Shown: piece by piece, positions 33,128 to 41,906 of the stretch
Position numbering within the stretch: position 1 is the first letter of the stretch
Layout of the letters: the number at the start of each line of letters is the position of its first letter
Source of the DNA: JACRAO01 sp964490895
Lineage (GTDB): Bacteria; Bdellovibrionota; UBA1018
Reading direction: 5' to 3'
Assembly: GCA_964490895.1 (NCBI GenBank)
Contig: CAZBEI010000111.1
Location: 1 to 58,488, forward strand
Length of the DNA stretch: 58,488 nt
Notes under the pieces: generated by a model
Databases searched by the model: none
Told to the model about the DNA's origin: nothing
The model's input: only the letters and a program-made list of their open reading frames with translations
Translations under genes and position numbers: made by a program

Positions 33128-34051
33128 ATGCAAAAACCTTCGATCGGCATTGTTGCACCCGCCTCGGTTATTTCAAAAACCGAGCTCAAGCAAGGGTTAG
33201 AAAAATTACAAAAGGCTGGCTATTCTATAAAAGTCCATCCTTCTTGTTACAAAAAGCACCTCTTTTTTGCCGGTAATGACGCAATAAGAGCCAAAGCTTT
33301 TTACGAACAAGCAAAAAATAAATCTCTTTCTATCCTCTGGTGTGCTCGAGGCGGGTATGGAGCATTTCGATTGCTCCCTTGGCTAGAAAAAATGAGCCGC
33401 GATTATGGGATCCCTCCTAAAAAATTACTTATTGGATACTCAGACATTACGGCACTCCACGAATTTGTGCACTCCCGATGGGGCTGGAAGTGCTTGCATG
33501 CTCCCATGCCAGGACTCAAAGAGTTTTGTAATTTGAATAGCAAAGACTGGAAAACCCTTCGAGACCTGATCGAAGGAATAAAGTCTTGGACGCCTCAGAA
33601 ATTAAAATTCTTGACTCCGTCGCCCAAAGAAACTCTCACCGGGAAACTCACTGGGGGGAACCTTTCTGTTTTAGCTTCGCTGGCAGGCACACCCTACGCC
33701 CCTCGTCCCAATCCTGAGTTTTTATTTTTAGAAGAAGTGAGTGAGCCTTTTTACAAAATAGATCGCATGGCACAGCAACTTTTGTCGTCTGGATACTTTA
33801 GAAATGCCAAAGCCATACTTCTTGGGAATTTTTTCGATTGCAAAGACAAAATCAGCCAGCCTTCTTTGAGGCCGCTTCTCTCCCCTCAAAACGCCTTGAG
33901 AGAAATATTTGGGTCTATTGGAAAATGCTTAAACATCCCAGTCGCCCATGGACTCCCCGTGGGGCATGGTCCCAAAAACTACCCTTTACCTCTGGGTGTG
34001 CCCTATCAGCTTACCCCACATGGGGAACTCAAATTTTTAGATTGGAAATAA
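33128..34051 (+). CDS. ldcA: LD-carboxypeptidase (peptidase S66)
   Basis: 307 residues. It removes the terminal D-Ala from muramyl tetrapeptides during peptidoglycan recycling, or acts on the wall if exported; there is no signal peptide, so it is probably cytoplasmic. The Ser nucleophile is in GYSDITALH (near residue 103), the Glu in FLEEVSEPFYKIDRM (near 202) and the His in HGLPVGHGP (near 277). The N-terminus IGIVAPAS is family-typical. Confidence 0.88.
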   Translation: MQKPSIGIVAPASVISKTELKQGLEKLQKAGYSIKVHPSCYKKHLFFAGNDAIRAKAFYEQAKNKSLSILWCARGGYGAFRLLPWLEKMSRDYGIPPKKLLIGYSDITALHEFVHSRWGWKCLHAPMPGLKEFCNLNSKDWKTLRDLIEGIKSWTPQKLKFLTPSPKETLTGKLTGGNLSVLASLAGTPYAPRPNPEFLFLEEVSEPFYKIDRMAQQLLSSGYFRNAKAILLGNFFDCKDKISQPSLRPLLSPQNALREIFGSIGKCLNIPVAHGLPVGHGPKNYPLPLGVPYQLTPHGELKFLDWK

Positions 34052-34077
34052 GAACGATAAACGTTAAAAAGCGGTGT

Positions 34078-34161
34078 GGCTTCCTGGCGGAATTGGTAGA
34101 CGCGCACGACTCAAAATCGTGTATCCTTACGGGTGTGAGAGTTCGATTCTCTCGGAAGCCA
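34078..34161 (+). tRNA. tRNA-Leu (anticodon CAA)
   Basis: 84 bases with a perfect acceptor stem (GGCTTCC 34078-34084 with GGAAGCC 34154-34160, discriminator A at 34161). The anticodon stem CACGA/TCGTG encloses CTCAAAA with anticodon CAA. There is a long variable arm, as expected for leucine, and a GAGAG/CTCTC T-stem with TTCGATT. CCA is not encoded; the genome must add it. It decodes UUG. Confidence 0.95.
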
Positions 34162-34206
34162 TTAGTAACACCCCCACTCCATTTGACAATGATTGGCACT
34201 TAAATT

Positions 34207-35163
34207 ATGCTGCGCTGCATGAAAACGATAATTTTTGCTCTTATTTTTTCGTCCTCTCCCCTCTTTGCCAATCCTCCTAAAGACACCTACCCAGTGGGTT
34301 GTTTTGAGGAAGCAATGCTTAAATCAGATTCACTCTCTTATCCCCAAGCTGCGATCTTATGTGCCAACTCTCCTTACATGACAGAACCTGTTCAGTGTTT
34401 TTTGAAAGCTTTGCCTGCTGTAGGCGAAGCCACTTCATTCCCTAAGTTCCTTAAAAATGATGATATTTCAAAACACGCTGCTCTTTTATGTTCAGGAGCT
34501 GCCTCGGATGCCCCTATTGAATGCTTTAATGCTGTAACTAAAGATCTCAGTGTAAAAGAAGCTGCAATGCTTTGTTCTGGAAGCACTTCTCAGAAGCCCA
34601 TTGCCTGTTTTAACGAAGCTCAAAAACTTAAAAAATGGTATAAAAATCACTTTGATGTAATCACAGCACACTTATGCTCTAAAGCGGAGTCTCTTGCCCC
34701 TGCAGTGTGTTTTAAGGCTGCTATAGAAACAAAACTCAGTATAAAAGACGCAGCCGTTCTTTGCTCAGGAGCAAGCTCTGATGCACCTCTCAAATGTTTT
34801 AGAGCCGCCAAGAAAGAATTGGATCTCTACGATAAAGAAGCTGCAAACCTCTGCTCTAAAGCCAAATCTCTTGCCCCGATAGATTGCTATACAAAAGCCG
34901 ATTCCGAGCTCTTGGATTCTGAACGTGCTCTTTTGTGCTCAGGCGCCGCTTCTGATAAACCCATCCAATGCTTTGAAAAAGCCAATCCCAACTCTCCCTT
35001 TTCTAATCATACGGCCTATCTTTGCGCTGGAGCACAATCGACCAAACCTGCTTCTTGCTATAAAACGATGGCTAGTGGAAAATTCCTTTCCTTATGGGCT
35101 GCAGCCCTCTGCTCAGAATTGGGTGGACTCATCAGCTTCGAAATGTTGCAACAAGTGAAGTAA
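34207..35163 (+). CDS. Secreted Cys-repeat protein (eight CX10-11C units)
   Basis: 318 residues (or 314 from the ATG at 34219). A signal peptide ends near residue 22 (LFA-NPP). The mature part is a tandem array of about 30-45-residue units, each with Ala-Ala-x-Leu-Cys-Ser-Gly-Ala-x-Ser-x-x-Pro-x-x-Cys-Phe. Eight Cys pairs have 10 intervening residues (11 in the first), for example CSGAASDAPIEC and CSKAESLAPAVC, plus one Cys before and one after the array. This suggests a disulphide-stapled alpha-helical solenoid outside the cytoplasm. I do not recognise a named family. It lies 45 bases after tRNA-Leu and is followed by a terminator-like hairpin. Confidence 0.72.
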   Translation: MLRCMKTIIFALIFSSSPLFANPPKDTYPVGCFEEAMLKSDSLSYPQAAILCANSPYMTEPVQCFLKALPAVGEATSFPKFLKNDDISKHAALLCSGAASDAPIECFNAVTKDLSVKEAAMLCSGSTSQKPIACFNEAQKLKKWYKNHFDVITAHLCSKAESLAPAVCFKAAIETKLSIKDAAVLCSGASSDAPLKCFRAAKKELDLYDKEAANLCSKAKSLAPIDCYTKADSELLDSERALLCSGAASDKPIQCFEKANPNSPFSNHTAYLCAGAQSTKPASCYKTMASGKFLSLWAAALCSELGGLISFEMLQQVK

Positions 35164-35177
35164 ATCGTTTTATAATA

Positions 35178-35198
35178 AGAGAGTGAGCAAAACTCTCT
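35178..35198 (+). terminator. Hairpin after the Cys-repeat gene
   Basis: AGAGAGT (35178-35184) and ACTCTCT (35192-35198) form a perfect 7-bp stem with a 7-nt loop, 15 bases after the stop codon, followed by a short TT-AAAA-TT stretch. A weak intrinsic terminator. Confidence 0.45.
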
Positions 35199-35323
35199 TT
35201 AAAATTAAAATTTCGAAAGAAGTACTCAAGCTAAAACCCAGAGCCCCCATTAAGCCCACCAAGAAACATAAAACCATAAAAACTTACCAGCGAAAACCCA
35301 AACACCCTAAAAAAGAGGCCTAA
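35183..35323 (+). CDS. Small basic protein (46 aa), tentative
   Basis: A GTG-started frame of 46 codons extremely rich in Lys and Pro (for example KPRAPIKPTKKHKTIKTYQ). Its stop overlaps the FliL-like gene's stop on the other strand by 3 bases (CTAA), the arrangement seen at other convergent ends in this window. Against it: the GTG lies inside the terminator hairpin and no ribosome-binding site is clear. It could be a nucleic-acid-binding peptide if real. Confidence 0.35.
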   Translation: MSKTLFKIKISKEVLKLKPRAPIKPTKKHKTIKTYQRKPKHPKKEA

Positions 35324-35883
35324 CTCACAATCAGCTTTGTCATGAAGATATTCTGAATTTTCCCATTTGGAAGCCATGAATTTATTCGCTCTACGATGGA
35401 CTGTCGCAGTCTCTTTTTGCCTTCCTTGGAAACCAATTCTTCTCGATCGATGGCAAAAAAAACGCTGGCCACTTGATCTCGAACCCTGTGCAAGTGTTGC
35501 TCCAAATAATTGCAAGTGACCCGAGTGTCGCACTCTGCCACGAGTTCCAACTCCGCCATATTGAGAACACCCTTGACTGCCTTTTGATTGGGAATGGGTT
35601 TGAGTTCCACCGTAAAATCCCCAATTCCAAATAAAGTGTATTTTCGTTTGGCATGTTCAGATTGTTTTTCGAAAAAACCACTGAGGTTTTTAGCCGTCAG
35701 CTCGCTTTCGCTCAGTTCTTTTTTGTATTGAATTCTTTTATGATAAAGCTGATAACCAAAAAATCCCACGCCAATAATGCCCAGCCAGCTCCCTAGAAAA
35801 ATCAAAGACATCCATCGTAGACTCAAATCTCTAGACCCTAACCCCCGAAAAGCCTTAGACCAAACCTCAGTCACAGTTCCCAT
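35320..35883 (-). CDS. FliL-like membrane protein
   Basis: 187 residues from the ATG at 35883; a TTG at 35901 would add six residues. One transmembrane segment (about 25-45) is followed by a linker and a periplasmic domain (about 80-187) that resembles FliL, which binds the flagellar stator: LRQSIVERINSWLPNGKIQNI near the end and EELVSKEGKKRL before it. No other flagellar gene is nearby, so it may serve a different rotary or envelope machine. Divergent from accA. Confidence 0.6.
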   Translation of the reverse strand: MGTVTEVWSKAFRGLGSRDLSLRWMSLIFLGSWLGIIGVGFFGYQLYHKRIQYKKELSESELTAKNLSGFFEKQSEHAKRKYTLFGIGDFTVELKPIPNQKAVKGVLNMAELELVAECDTRVTCNYLEQHLHRVRDQVASVFFAIDREELVSKEGKKRLRQSIVERINSWLPNGKIQNIFMTKLIVS

Positions 35884-35908
35884 ACTCTTATTAGGATACA
35901 ATGGAATT

Positions 35909-35920
35909 TGACAATTGTCA
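35909..35920. promoter_or_regulatory. 12-bp perfect palindrome between divergent genes
   Basis: TGACAATTGTCA lies between the FliL-like gene and accA. TTGACA (35908-35913) overlaps it and would be the -35 of a plus-strand promoter, although no good -10 is seen. A dimeric repressor could bind here. Confidence 0.45.
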
Positions 35921-35945
35921 GAATCGTGTTAGCTTCTGACCTTTC

Positions 35946-36926
35946 ATGGAAGCGGTGCTGGAATTCGAAAAACCCATTGTTCAATTAGAAAAGAAACTTC
36001 AGGACTTACAAGAGCTTTCAAAGCAAGAGGGAGTCGATTTCTCCAATGAAATCAAAATTCTAGAGAAAAAACTAACCCAACTGACCGAAGAGGTTTTTGC
36101 TCACCTCACCCCTTGGCAAAAAGTCCAACTCTCAAGACACCCCAACCGACCTTATACGAAGGATTATATTGACGCCTTATTTCCTGATTTTTTAGAACTC
36201 CATGGAGATCGCACTTTTGGTGAAGATCCAGCTATGATAGGAGGAGTGGCGACTTGGCCCAACACACAAAATCCAATCCTCATTTTAGGACAACAAAAAG
36301 GGAGAACGACAAAGCAAAAAATGGAAAGAAACTTTGGAATGGTCAAACCCGAAGGTTATCGAAAATCCATGCGTCTCATGCGGCTTGCAGATCGCTTCAA
36401 GATGCCGATTTTGACCTTTATTGACACCCCTGGAGCTTATCCCGGCCTGGACGCTGAAGAACGAGGGCAGGCTCAAGCCATTGCAGAAAGCTTAGAACTC
36501 ATGGTGAGCTTGAGTGTTCCTGTTTTATCCGTAGTTATCGGCGAAGGGGGTTCTGGAGGAGCGTTAGCTATTGGCATTGCAGACAAAGTTTTGATGCAAG
36601 AATATAGTATCTACTCTGTGATTTCTCCTGAAAGCTGTGCTTCGATCTTGTGGAGTGACTCGAGTTTAGCAGAAAAAGCCAGCGAAGGTTTAAAAATGAG
36701 CCCTTTGGATCTGCTCAAACATAAAATCATCGATGGAGTGATCCCTGAACCCAAAGGGGGAGCCCACAGAAACTGGCCAGAGGCAACGGAACTCCTCCAC
36801 AAATCTCTCATCAAACATTTCGAACCCTTCATGACTAAAAAATTCAAAAAACAAAGTGCCTTAAAGTTTAGAAAAATGGGCAATCACGCTCTAGAACACA
36901 CCCCTGTAAATGATTTAGAAAAATGA
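35946..36926 (+). CDS. accA: Acetyl-CoA carboxylase carboxyltransferase subunit alpha
   Basis: 326 residues. With AccD it transfers the carboxyl group from biotin to acetyl-CoA in fatty-acid synthesis. Family blocks: LHGDRTFGEDPAMIGG (near residue 89), NFGMVKPEGYRKSMRLM (near 134), FIDTPGAYPG and GEGGSGGALAIGIAD (near 201). Its stop overlaps the gmk ATG by 4 nt. Confidence 0.95.
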   Translation: MEAVLEFEKPIVQLEKKLQDLQELSKQEGVDFSNEIKILEKKLTQLTEEVFAHLTPWQKVQLSRHPNRPYTKDYIDALFPDFLELHGDRTFGEDPAMIGGVATWPNTQNPILILGQQKGRTTKQKMERNFGMVKPEGYRKSMRLMRLADRFKMPILTFIDTPGAYPGLDAEERGQAQAIAESLELMVSLSVPVLSVVIGEGGSGGALAIGIADKVLMQEYSIYSVISPESCASILWSDSSLAEKASEGLKMSPLDLLKHKIIDGVIPEPKGGAHRNWPEATELLHKSLIKHFEPFMTKKFKKQSALKFRKMGNHALEHTPVNDLEK

Positions 36927-37477
36927 AAAAACTATTTGTCATTTCAGCTCCCTCTGGAGCTGGAAAAACCACTTTATGCCAACGGTTGTTAAAAGATTTT
37001 CCAAATCTAAGCCTCTCTGTATCCTCGACCACAAGGTCTCCTAGAAGAGGCGAAAAAAATGGCGTCGATTATTTTTTCATTTCAAAAGAAAAATTTCAAA
37101 ATCAAATTGATGAAAATCAATTTGCAGAATGGGCTATTGTGCACGGCAATTATTATGGCACTTCGAAAGAATTTGTAACTCAAACGATTGCATCAGGAAA
37201 AAAAATATTGCTCGATATTGATGTCCAAGGAGCTCAAAGTCTGAGACAAGCATATCCAGACCTTTGTTTGACATTGTTTATTGCGCCTCCAGACCTAAAG
37301 GCATTAGAAAAAAGACTGAGAGGAAGGGGCACTGACCCAGAGGCCGTCATTCGAGAACGCTTGCAAAATGCAGAAGAAGAACTCAAAGCGGCCGCTCAAT
37401 TTGATGCTATTATTTTAAATGACGACTTAGAAAAAGCTTACTTAAAATTGAAAACATTAATCGAAGAACAAATCTAA
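36923..37477 (+). CDS. gmk: Guanylate kinase
   Basis: 184 residues, shorter than the usual ~205. It phosphorylates GMP to GDP. P-loop SAPSGAGKTTL (residues 8-18), SSTTRSPRRGEKNGVDYFF (near 35) and DVQGAQSLR (near 99) are intact. It is followed 9 bases later by spoT; the rpoZ gene that often lies between them is not there. Confidence 0.94.
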   Translation: MKKLFVISAPSGAGKTTLCQRLLKDFPNLSLSVSSTTRSPRRGEKNGVDYFFISKEKFQNQIDENQFAEWAIVHGNYYGTSKEFVTQTIASGKKILLDIDVQGAQSLRQAYPDLCLTLFIAPPDLKALEKRLRGRGTDPEAVIRERLQNAEEELKAAAQFDAIILNDDLEKAYLKLKTLIEEQI

Positions 37478-37486
37478 GAGGGCAAG

Positions 37487-39676
37487 ATGGCCAAACATAA
37501 GGCATCGAGTTTAAAAATAATCTGCGACACGATCACCAGCTATTACCCAGATGCCAAAATTGACATTGTGCAAAAAGCTTATGCTTTTGCAGAAGAAGCT
37601 CACCGCGGCCAGTTACGCTCCAGCGGTGAGCCTTACATGGTTCACCCCACAGACGTTGCTCAGACCTTAGCTGATTTACGATTAGATATCCCTAGCATTG
37701 CCACAGGGCTTTTGCACGACACGGTCGAGGACACTCACGCTACAAGCGAGGAAATCGAAAAAGAATTTGGGAAAGAAATAGCAGAACTTGTGGATGGTGC
37801 CACTAAGCTTTCAAAAATTACCTTCAAAACCTCAGAAGAAAAACAAGCAGAGAATTTCCGAAAAATGATTATTGCCATGGCCAAAGACATCCGAGTGATT
37901 ATTATAAAATTGGCAGATCGTCTCAATAACATGAGGACCCTAGAGCACCTCCCCCCCCAGAAACAGCAGCTCATTGCTCAAGAAACTTTGGACATCTATG
38001 CCCCTATTGCCAATCGATTGGGGATGAGCTGGATCAAAATTGAATTCGAAGATCTCTGTTTGAGATTTCTACACCCTGATGTCTATTATAAATTGGCACA
38101 AAAAGTAGCAAAAAATAAAAAGGAACGAGAAAAACACATTGAAGAAATCACGGAAATTTTACTTGAGAAACTCAAAGAATATGACATGAATGCCACCATT
38201 CTGGGACGTGCTAAGCATTTTTACTCTATCTTTAAAAAAATGGAGCGCCGCAAATCAGAGTTTGAACAAGTCTACGACTTGGTGGCCTTTCGAATTTTAG
38301 TGGATAACATTACGGAGTGCTACAAAGCTCTGGGAGTGATCCATGCCACCTACAAGCCTGTGCCCGGGCGATTCAAAGATTACATCGCCATGCCTAAAGC
38401 CAATGGCTACCAGTCCTTGCACACCACGGTGATTGGACTCTATGGAGAACGCGTTGAAATCCAAATCCGAACACACGAAATGAACCAAGTGGCCGATAGA
38501 GGCATTGCAGCACATTGGAAATACAAAGAGGGAAAATTTGACTCGCGCTCTCGAGAAAATGTAAATTGGGTCACCCGACTGCTTGAGTGGCAAAAAGATC
38601 TGGATGATCCAAACGAATTTTTAGAGACTGTAAAAATTGATCTTTTTGCAGAAGATGTATTTGTTTTTACACCCAAGGGCGAAGTCAAAGAACTTTCGCA
38701 TGGAGCAACTCCCTTAGATTTTGCATATGCCGTACACACGGATGTCGGGCACAAATGTACAGGTGCAAAAGTCAACGGCAAGATTGTTCCACTGAAACAT
38801 CGTTTAAAATCTGGAGACACTGTCGAAGTCCTCACCTCCTCTCAACAGACGCCCTCAAAAGACTGGTTAAAAATTGTCAAAAGCTCTCGAGCTAAGGCAA
38901 AAATTAGAGCTTTCATTAAACAACAAGAAAGAGAACGCGCATTGACGCTCGGAAAAGAAATCTTAGACAAAGCTCTGAGAGCCTATGGGCATACCTTTTC
39001 GAAACTTGAGCGCAGCGGCGAATTATTAAAAGTAGCCCAAAATTTAAATTACCGTACAATCGACGAACTTTCGATTTCTTTAGGCTATGGCCGTCTGACG
39101 CCAGAGCGAGTCATCCCCCAAATTGTCACGAAAGAGGCTTTGGAACAAAAACTCCAAGCCGCAAAAGCAGAAGATGAAAGTTTCTTAAAGAAGGTCTTTA
39201 ACAACGCCAAAAAAAGAAGCGAAACTAGAAATGCGATTACTGTGGCTGATTTAGACGATGTCCTCATTCGATTTGCGCGTTGCTGTAATCCACTCCCTGG
39301 AGACAGTATTGTCGGATTTATTACACGTGGCCGTGGAGTGAGCGTCCATACAGGATCGTGCGAAAAAGCGCTGGACAATGACTCTGAGCGAAAGGTAGAT
39401 GTCCAATGGAATTTGGGCGACAAAGCTGGAGTATTCAAACGCCATGTAAAAATACGTATCCTCTCTGTGGACGAACCTGGACTGCTGGCACTCATGTCTC
39501 AAACTATCACAGCCTGTGGAGTCAACATTGCCTCAGCTAATATTCGAACCACAAAAGATAAAAAAGCCATCGCTCTCTTTGATGTCGAAGTCAAAGACAT
39601 CAATCAACTCCAAAAAATCACAAGTGCGCTAGAGGGGAAGAAGGGAATCCTGATGGTTGAGAGAGTGAGATCTTAG
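37487..39676 (+). CDS. spoT: RelA/SpoT bifunctional (p)ppGpp synthetase/hydrolase
   Basis: 729 residues. Controls the stringent-response alarmone. An HD hydrolase domain (about 25-180; HRGQLRSSGEPYMVHP and LLHDTVEDT), a synthetase domain (about 225-360; RFKDYIAMPKANGYQSLHTT near 302), TGS (about 385-445; VFTPKGEVKELSHGATPLDF) and a C-terminal ACT domain (about 655-729) are all present. Both hydrolase motifs and synthetase motifs look intact, so it is a Rel-type bifunctional enzyme. The stop overlaps a convergent gene by 4 nt. Confidence 0.94.
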   Translation: MAKHKASSLKIICDTITSYYPDAKIDIVQKAYAFAEEAHRGQLRSSGEPYMVHPTDVAQTLADLRLDIPSIATGLLHDTVEDTHATSEEIEKEFGKEIAELVDGATKLSKITFKTSEEKQAENFRKMIIAMAKDIRVIIIKLADRLNNMRTLEHLPPQKQQLIAQETLDIYAPIANRLGMSWIKIEFEDLCLRFLHPDVYYKLAQKVAKNKKEREKHIEEITEILLEKLKEYDMNATILGRAKHFYSIFKKMERRKSEFEQVYDLVAFRILVDNITECYKALGVIHATYKPVPGRFKDYIAMPKANGYQSLHTTVIGLYGERVEIQIRTHEMNQVADRGIAAHWKYKEGKFDSRSRENVNWVTRLLEWQKDLDDPNEFLETVKIDLFAEDVFVFTPKGEVKELSHGATPLDFAYAVHTDVGHKCTGAKVNGKIVPLKHRLKSGDTVEVLTSSQQTPSKDWLKIVKSSRAKAKIRAFIKQQERERALTLGKEILDKALRAYGHTFSKLERSGELLKVAQNLNYRTIDELSISLGYGRLTPERVIPQIVTKEALEQKLQAAKAEDESFLKKVFNNAKKRSETRNAITVADLDDVLIRFARCCNPLPGDSIVGFITRGRGVSVHTGSCEKALDNDSERKVDVQWNLGDKAGVFKRHVKIRILSVDEPGLLALMSQTITACGVNIASANIRTTKDKKAIALFDVEVKDINQLQKITSALEGKKGILMVERVRS

Positions 39677-40191
39677 GGCCAAAGCTCTCTGGGTGGCTGT
39701 TCCCCGCGGTCTAAATATTCCTTAAATTTTTGAGCTTTGAACTCCTGGTCTGCCTGGATGGCTTTGTGCCTCGCTCCGTGCTCTATGAGTCTTTGACTGC
39801 GTTCTTCTTTGATTAAATTTAAAAGGCCCTCTCGTCTCTGGTAAAAATCTTGCATAAATTCCCTACGTTTTATGCCCTGCAAGTTTTCCTGAAAATAATG
39901 ATGCCTTTTTTCTTTTTCTGCATTTTTCCATTCTTTAAAACGATGCTCCTGAGAAGCCTTTAACTCCTTGATCCCCATTTTTTGCTGATGCTCAAGGCTG
40001 AGTAACTCGGATCTTTGTGCTTTTTTAAACTCTCTCAATAAATTTTTTGAATCGATGGACACAAGTGGCGAAGTGCTTGGTACAGGAGCAGGCTGAGGGA
40101 TGGCGTCCGCAAAAGCTAACCCTGCTACAAAAAAAAGCGCCCATATCGTCTTACTTCGGAATATATTGAATTTTACTAACTTTAAAACCAT
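39673..40191 (-). CDS. Exported coiled-coil protein, unknown function
   Basis: 172 residues. A signal peptide (cut near residue 29, AFADA) and a Pro-rich linker are followed by a continuous charged helix (about 48-150) full of Glu, Lys, Arg, Gln and His (KRHHYFQENLQGIKRREFM). No family recognised. It overlaps the subtilase gene by 41 nt, so co-expressed with it; a role as an inhibitor or chaperone of the protease is possible but only inferred from position. It converges on spoT. Confidence 0.62.
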   Translation of the reverse strand: MVLKLVKFNIFRSKTIWALFFVAGLAFADAIPQPAPVPSTSPLVSIDSKNLLREFKKAQRSELLSLEHQQKMGIKELKASQEHRFKEWKNAEKEKRHHYFQENLQGIKRREFMQDFYQRREGLLNLIKEERSQRLIEHGARHKAIQADQEFKAQKFKEYLDRGEQPPRELWP

Positions 40192-41854
40192 AATCGGTCA
40201 CACTGAGATCTGTTTTTAATCGGATCTTTAATACCTCTCCTTTGACATAATCAGAGGTGTAATCACTATAATTGCCTGAGAGCTCATCTCCGACTCCTCC
40301 CAAAGAGTCTTCGATAAAAACTTTATCATAAGTTTTTTCGGTGTTCACTTTTTCAAAGAAGACTCGGAGGTATTTAACCCCAGTTTTTTGAATTGTCCAA
40401 GTCAAATCTTGATTGTTGCCGTAAGGATGAGGGGACTCAATACTTTGCGCCTCAGATATCCAATCCACCTCGTTAGGCTCGTCTGTGGGTGGAATAATAT
40501 TGTAATACGCATTGGATGCACTGACCCGTCCGTGAGCCAATACTTTTTTTCTTAAAATATGAATCGGGGTGCTTGTTTTAATCATTCGTAGTTTGAGGTC
40601 CTCAAAGGTCCATTCTGGATTTGCAGCCCAAAGAAGCGCAGCAATTCCAGAGACATGGGGAGTAGCCATAGAGGTCCCACTCATTTGGGTGTACCCGCCA
40701 TCTTTGACCGTACTATAAATCCTGACACCTGGGGCTGCCAGGTGCACCGTGCGTGCTCCATAGTTCGAAAAGCTCGCCAATTTGTCTTGATTATCTGTAG
40801 CTGCAACAGAGATCACATTGTCCAATGGATAACTGGCTGGATAAGAGGGGAGCGCGTCGTTGTCACTCCCGTCATTGCCAGCTGCAGCAATAAATAAAAC
40901 TCCCGCATTTTTGGCTGATAAAATGGCATCTTGCATAGCCTGCGAAAAACCACCCCCACCCCAACTATTGCTCATGATTTTTGCTCCCATGATGCGAGCA
41001 TAGTTAATAGCTTCGATGGCGTCCGTGAGAGTTCCACTACCGCTCGAGGTTAAAAACTTCACAGGCAAAATACTGACCTGCCAATTGACTCCCACCACAC
41101 CCAATCCATTGTTGCCCATGGCTCCAATGGTGCCCGAAACATGTGTTCCATGGCCGTGGTCGTCTTTGGAATTGTTGGTGTGGGCTGCAAAATTCCAACC
41201 ATGCACATCATCGATAAATCCATTTCCATCGTCATCTTTTCCATTGACCGCGTTGGCTCCAGATTCTATAGGATTTGTATAAACATTATCCACCAAGTCA
41301 GTGTGGTCCCACTCCACGCCCGTATCAATTACTGCTACAATGACACCCTTGCTCCCTGTGACCCCTTTTTTCCAAAGCGGTAAGATAGAGATGTCAGCGC
41401 CTGGAAACCCCACCTGGCCACTAAAATCAGGTTGCCCTGTGTTATGAAGTCCCCAAAGCTTTTGAAAATCAGTGTCATTGGGTATTTCTGGGGGTACTTC
41501 TGGGGGTACTTCTGGCGGTTCGCCTTCCAAAGCCTTGTACAAATAATTGGGTTCGGCATATTCAACCCATGGGCTTTTTTTCAAAAGCTCCATCACTTTT
41601 TTAAAATCAGAGTCCCGGAATAATTTTAATTTCTGCAGCCTTTGATCTGTTTTTAAGGCCTGAATTTTCTGAACGGTGTTTTTTCCTATTTTTAAGTTCA
41701 GCCACTGCATGATTTTTGTTTGAGTGCGATCCCCCCTGAGCTTAATCAGCATTTCTCCAGCCTGATAGCGAGGGATCAAAGCGGGCTTTTTAGTGGCCCA
41801 TGCTAAATCAAGGCACATGAGAAACGACCCTAAAATCAGACAAGTTTTTGACAT
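40151..41854 (-). CDS. Secreted subtilisin-like (S8) serine protease with CUB-like tail
   Basis: 567 residues. Signal peptide (1-20), an inhibitor-type propeptide (about 25-108), a Pro-Glu-Val linker encoded by a 12-nt repeat, then the catalytic domain (about 125-450) with Asp177 (VIDTGV), His235 (HGHGTHVSG), oxyanion Asn327 (AAGND) and Ser395 (GTSMATPH). A DKDDDGNGF-type Ca site lies near 206. Residues about 465-567 resemble a CUB-like domain. It should degrade proteins outside the cell. GGAGGAGGGG precedes the ATG, and a TATAAT sits at 41874-41879 on the minus strand. Confidence 0.9.
   Translation of the reverse strand: MSKTCLILGSFLMCLDLAWATKKPALIPRYQAGEMLIKLRGDRTQTKIMQWLNLKIGKNTVQKIQALKTDQRLQKLKLFRDSDFKKVMELLKKSPWVEYAEPNYLYKALEGEPPEVPPEVPPEIPNDTDFQKLWGLHNTGQPDFSGQVGFPGADISILPLWKKGVTGSKGVIVAVIDTGVEWDHTDLVDNVYTNPIESGANAVNGKDDDGNGFIDDVHGWNFAAHTNNSKDDHGHGTHVSGTIGAMGNNGLGVVGVNWQVSILPVKFLTSSGSGTLTDAIEAINYARIMGAKIMSNSWGGGGFSQAMQDAILSAKNAGVLFIAAAGNDGSDNDALPSYPASYPLDNVISVAATDNQDKLASFSNYGARTVHLAAPGVRIYSTVKDGGYTQMSGTSMATPHVSGIAALLWAANPEWTFEDLKLRMIKTSTPIHILRKKVLAHGRVSASNAYYNIIPPTDEPNEVDWISEAQSIESPHPYGNNQDLTWTIQKTGVKYLRVFFEKVNTEKTYDKVFIEDSLGGVGDELSGNYSDYTSDYVKGEVLKIRLKTDLSVTDYGFKVSKIQYIPK
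41481..41516. repeat. Three 12-nt tandem units in the protease linker
   Basis: Units GGTATTTCTGGG (41481-41492), GGTACTTCTGGG (41493-41504) and GGTACTTCTGGC (41505-41516) encode the Pro-Glu-Val/Ile-Pro repeat between propeptide and catalytic domain. Copy-number change would keep the frame. Confidence 0.75.
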
Positions 41855-41906
41855 AGCCCCTCCTCCATGAGAGATTATAAATAAAACTTATATAAATTAG
41901 CGTCTC

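Noticed and set aside
34194..34212. TGGCAC followed by a TTATGC, as a third sigma-54 promoter before the Cys-repeat gene
   Set aside because: GG-to-GC spacing is two bases too long and the start codon lies inside the -12 box.
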